NCBI GenBank assembly: GCA_001804045.1 | Contig: MHFD01000081.1 | Coordinates: 1-7,380 of the forward strand | Length of the DNA: 7,380 nt | DNA from: Omnitrophica bacterium RBG_13_46_9 | GTDB taxonomy: Bacteria; Omnitrophota; Gorgyraeia; JABMRN01; RBG-13-46-9 | Reading direction: 5' to 3' | Part shown: in pieces, positions 6,164-7,380 of the stretch | Layout: each line of letters opens with the position of its first letter | Position numbering within the stretch: position 1 is the first letter of the stretch | Program-made: the position numbers and the translations under genes | Notes under the pieces: model-generated | The model's input: the letters and a program-made list of their open reading frames with translations, nothing else | Told to the model about the DNA's origin: nothing | The model's database searches: none

Positions 6164-6386
6164 CTCGGTACGTAGGACAGTTCAATATAGCGCGTTACGT
6201 AGGACGTGGGACTGTTCGGTATAGCTCGTTCCGTGGGACGTGGGACGTCCGCTCGCTGCGCTCGCTAGGACGTAGGACGATTCGATATATTAGCTCATGG
6301 CTCATAGGACGAAAGGACGACGGACGATTCGGGATAGCACGTTATTAGCTCGTAGCTCTTAGCTCATAGGTCATAGGTAATAGGGA
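6164..6386. repeat. Left cluster of degenerate 25-bp and heptameric repeats
   Basis: Four copies of a 25-bp unit that begins GGAC and carries TTCG-rTATAGC-nCGTT lie in one orientation at 6175-6199, 6209-6233, 6275-6299 and 6322-6346; the third is less regular at its end. Between and after them run heptads such as GTAGGAC, GTGGGAC and TAGCTCA/TAGCTCG/TAGGTCA, giving a visible 7-base rhythm through 6291-6386. A GC-rich direct repeat GCTCGCT is embedded at 6251-6266. No gene or long open frame fits here. Repeats of this style suggest an intergenic repeat family scattered in the genome; that is inference. Confidence 0.8.
6209..6241. repeat. 33-bp exact repeat, left copy
   Basis: This stretch, starting GGACTGTTCGGTATAGC, is identical over 33 bases to 7206-7238 on the other side of the Spy-like gene, in the same orientation, 997 bp away. 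In this copy the GTGGGAC heptad is repeated once more directly afterwards. Confidence 0.9.
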
Positions 6387-6396
6387 AACAGTTAGG

Positions 6397-6494
6397 GGTT
6401 GCAAATGTTACAGAGGTTGCAAAAAGTTGCAAAGGTTGCATAACGTTAAAAAAGCAACATCTGCAACCTATTAAACCTATGAAACCTTTGCAAC
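6397..6494. repeat. GTTGCA direct and inverted repeat array
   Basis: Four GTTGCA copies (6398-6403, 6416-6421, 6426-6431, 6435-6440) are followed by opposite-strand copies at 6454-6458, 6462-6467 and 6489-6494. The best arms are GTTGCAAAGGTT (6426-6437) and AACCTTTGCAAC (6483-6494), a perfect 12-bp inverted repeat; AGGTTGCA (6433-6440) and TGCAACCT (6462-6469) pair as well. Transcribed, it could fold in more than one way. It lies beyond the Spy-like gene terminator, so it is probably not a terminator itself. Confidence 0.75.
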
Positions 6495-6503
6495 ATAAAA
6501 CAA

Positions 6504-6546
6504 AAATAGAACCTTCCCAACCTGCGAGGTCAGGAAGGTTCTATTT
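6504..6546 (-). terminator. Intrinsic terminator of the Spy-like gene
   Basis: Arms AAATAGAACCTTCC (6504-6517) and GGAAGGTTCTATTT (6533-6546) form a perfect 14-bp stem; inside, ACCT and AGGT can pair again around a GCG loop. On the minus strand the stem ends in TTT and continues TTGTTTT, a proper T-run, 18 bases after the Spy-like stop codon. On the plus strand the T-run is poor. Confidence 0.85.
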
Positions 6547-6564
6547 CAAATATCTGATGCGGAT

Positions 6565-7083
6565 TTACATTTTACCTTGCATCTTTTCCTGCATCATTGT
6601 GCATTTCATCTTGCCTTCCGCCATCTTCTGCTTCATCGCTTTCTTAATCTCTTTCATCTTTGCTTTCTGTTCTTTTGTCATGGTATTTTTGAGCGTGGCG
6701 CAGCCATCCACAAACGATTTTGCCATCTCTTTTTTAAGCTCGTATTTCTTATCGATAAGCTTATTTACGGCATTCGTATCGATGGGATCCTCGGACATCC
6801 CGGCTTTTATATCGAGGCAGATTATCTCGATCTCGGCTTCTTTCCTGATAATGTCCTTCTTGGTCCTGATATCCAAATCCTTTATTGTTTTCAGCTGATC
6901 GTCCGAAAGACCCAGATCCTCCTGGTGCTTCAATATCATGCTGACCTTTTTGTTGAGCTTGTCTTTAAAATCCCAGCTATGCTCTTTTCCCTTTTCCTGG
7001 TCATAGGCATATACGGTAAGTGTTACGGCGCTGAAGATCAAAGCCATGATTACGTATACGGCGAGTCTTGATTTCTTATCCAT
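6565..7083 (-). CDS. Spy/CpxP-like periplasmic LTxxQ-motif protein (chaperone or metal-response type)
   Basis: The 172-residue protein has a signal peptide (MDKKSRLAVYVIMALIFSAV..., cleavage likely after VYA at residue 26) and a mainly helical mature part. Two LTxxQ-like motifs are visible, LSDDQ (59-63) and MTKEQ (135-139), the mark of the Spy/CpxP/ZraP family of periplasmic chaperones and metal-stress proteins. The C-terminal 38 residues are very rich in lysine and methionine (nine Met) with one cysteine (C161), and C89 and C128 lie further up, which could bind copper or another soft metal. The length is close to Spy (about 160). The start ATG is fixed by AAGGAG eight bases upstream. It is a single-gene unit with its own promoter and terminator. 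A Cpx- or Zra-like two-component system would be the expected regulator, but none is in the window. Confidence 0.8.
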   Translation of the reverse strand: MDKKSRLAVYVIMALIFSAVTLTVYAYDQEKGKEHSWDFKDKLNKKVSMILKHQEDLGLSDDQLKTIKDLDIRTKKDIIRKEAEIEIICLDIKAGMSEDPIDTNAVNKLIDKKYELKKEMAKSFVDGCATLKNTMTKEQKAKMKEIKKAMKQKMAEGKMKCTMMQEKMQGKM

Positions 7084-7091
7084 AATTCACT

Positions 7092-7097
7092 CTCCTT
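7092..7097 (-). promoter_or_regulatory. Ribosome binding site of the Spy-like gene
   Basis: AAGGAG lies eight bases before the ATG at 7083, the strongest site in the window, and fixes the start. Confidence 0.8.
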
Positions 7098-7105
7098 TCT
7101 CTATT

Positions 7106-7123
7106 TAACTTTATATAAAGTTA
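7106..7123. promoter_or_regulatory. 18-bp perfect palindrome in the Spy-like leader (candidate operator)
   Basis: TAACTTTATATAAAGTTA is its own reverse complement. It lies between the predicted -10 (7148-7143) and the ribosome binding site, so it would be both a DNA site just downstream of the transcription start and a weak hairpin in the leader. No known operator was matched to it. Confidence 0.45.
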
Positions 7124-7142
7124 TCCCTAATTAAGTATTATG

Positions 7143-7171
7143 ATTATATCATATTAGACGGAATAAGGCAA
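7143..7171 (-). promoter_or_regulatory. Sigma70-type promoter of the Spy-like gene
   Basis: Minus strand: -35 TTGCCT (7171-7166; 4 of 6), 17-bp spacer, perfect -10 TATAAT (7148-7143). The transcript leader would be about 50 bases. Confidence 0.6.
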
Positions 7172-7205
7172 CGGCGGTTCGGAACAGCACGTTACGAAGG
7201 ACGAT

Positions 7206-7238
7206 GGACTGTTCGGTATAGCTCGTTCCGTGGGACGT
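7206..7238. repeat. 33-bp exact repeat, right copy
   Basis: Identical over 33 bases to 6209-6241 and in the same orientation. The bases on both flanks differ, so the exact match ends there. Confidence 0.9.
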
Positions 7239-7250
7239 CCGCCCCCTTCG

Positions 7251-7270
7251 CCCTTCGACAGGCTTAAGGA
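7251..7270. repeat. CCCTTCGACAGGCTTAAGGA imperfect palindrome
   Basis: This resembles the imperfect palindrome CCCTTCGACAAGCTCAGGG that I recall as abundant between genes in many bacterial genomes, here with a few changes. It is inserted in the right repeat cluster. Confidence 0.4.
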
Positions 7271-7317
7271 CTAGGTCGCTCGGACGATGGACGATTCGAT
7301 ATAGCACGTTTATGGAT

Positions 7318-7361
7318 ATACAATTGAAATACGATTTAAATACAATAGAAATACATTGACT
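7318..7361. repeat. Four units of an 11-bp tandem repeat
   Basis: ATACAATTGAA, ATACGATTTAA, ATACAATAGAA and ATACATTGACT follow each other with an exact 11-base period (7318, 7329, 7340, 7351). The A/T-rich phase close to one helical turn could bend DNA. TAGCTCA-type heptads resume at 7362 to the window end. Confidence 0.6.
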
Positions 7362-7380
7362 CGATGGCTCATAGCTCGTA

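Larger units (their letters stand above)
7172..7313. repeat. Right cluster of the 25-bp degenerate repeat
   Basis: Three more copies of the 25-bp unit lie at 7172-7195 (diverged start), 7206-7230 and 7289-7313, in the same orientation as the left cluster. The last copy is close to an apparent consensus (GGACGATTCGATATAGCA then CGTT). GGACGATGGAC-type linkers separate copies. No gene fits here; the 7084-7380 spacer otherwise holds only the promoter and palindrome of the Spy-like gene. Confidence 0.75.

Noticed and set aside
6164..6386. CRISPR array
   Set aside because: Repeat copies are degenerate and unevenly spaced, with spacers made of the same heptads rather than unique sequences of equal length, and no cas gene is near.
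6397..6494. Integron attC-like site because of GTT and AAC core-like ends
   Set aside because: No GTTRRRY/RYYYAAC pair at the right spacing and no integrase; the GTTGCA copies are better read as a repeat array.
6577..7071. 164-codon plus-strand open frame opposite the Spy-like gene
   Set aside because: Its His/Leu/Phe-rich content is the expected antisense image of a Lys/Met/Glu-rich protein; the minus-strand frame has signal peptide, LTxxQ motifs, ribosome binding site and terminator.

Overview
The window reads as chromosomal DNA from a moderate-GC Gram-negative bacterium. A type IV pilin-like gene, three or more exported proteins and a periplasmic Spy/CpxP-like protein point to a diderm envelope. 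The gene mix (short class III pilin, class I methyltransferase next to a B12-type radical SAM protein, a stand-alone RibD reductase, and degenerate GGACG/TAGCTCA intergenic repeats) would fit Omnitrophota (OP3) or a related candidate phylum. That placement is inference from gene style, not from a marker gene.

All seven confident genes are on the minus strand, so the window is best read from right to left. At the right (7084-7380) lies a repeat-rich spacer. It leads into a promoter, an 18-bp perfect palindrome and a strong ribosome binding site, followed by the Spy/CpxP-like gene (7083-6565), which ends at a textbook intrinsic terminator (6546-6504). A second repeat-rich spacer (6494-6164) follows. 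A good sigma70-type promoter (6144-6115) then drives a secreted calcineurin-like phosphoesterase with a C-terminal beta-sandwich-like domain (6061-4298). The 150-bp gap after it holds another good promoter, overlapped by a palindrome that could be an operator. This promoter drives a two-gene unit: a class I SAM-dependent methyltransferase (4146-3214) and a radical SAM protein of the B12-binding-domain type (about 3208-1949).

Downstream, a near-leaderless promoter (1846-1818) drives a stand-alone RibD-type reductase (1803-1144). Its stop overlaps the start of a type IV pilin-like gene (1147-740) as ATGA. After a 200-bp spacer comes a PEBP/YbhB-like protein (536-3) with two well-spaced ribosome binding sites, one before a signal-like N-terminus and one before the canonical cytosolic PEBP start.

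The genes look like four small transcription units rather than one pathway: envelope stress or metal handling (Spy-like), an exported phosphatase, a modification pair (methyltransferase plus radical SAM), and a housekeeping/pilus/PEBP group. No CRISPR array, tRNA, rRNA, integrase or transposase was seen. The most unusual material is non-coding: two same-orientation clusters of a 25-bp degenerate repeat flanking the Spy-like gene (including a 33-bp exact repeat), a GTTGCA inverted-repeat array, an exact 11-bp period tandem, and the palindromic regulatory sites.
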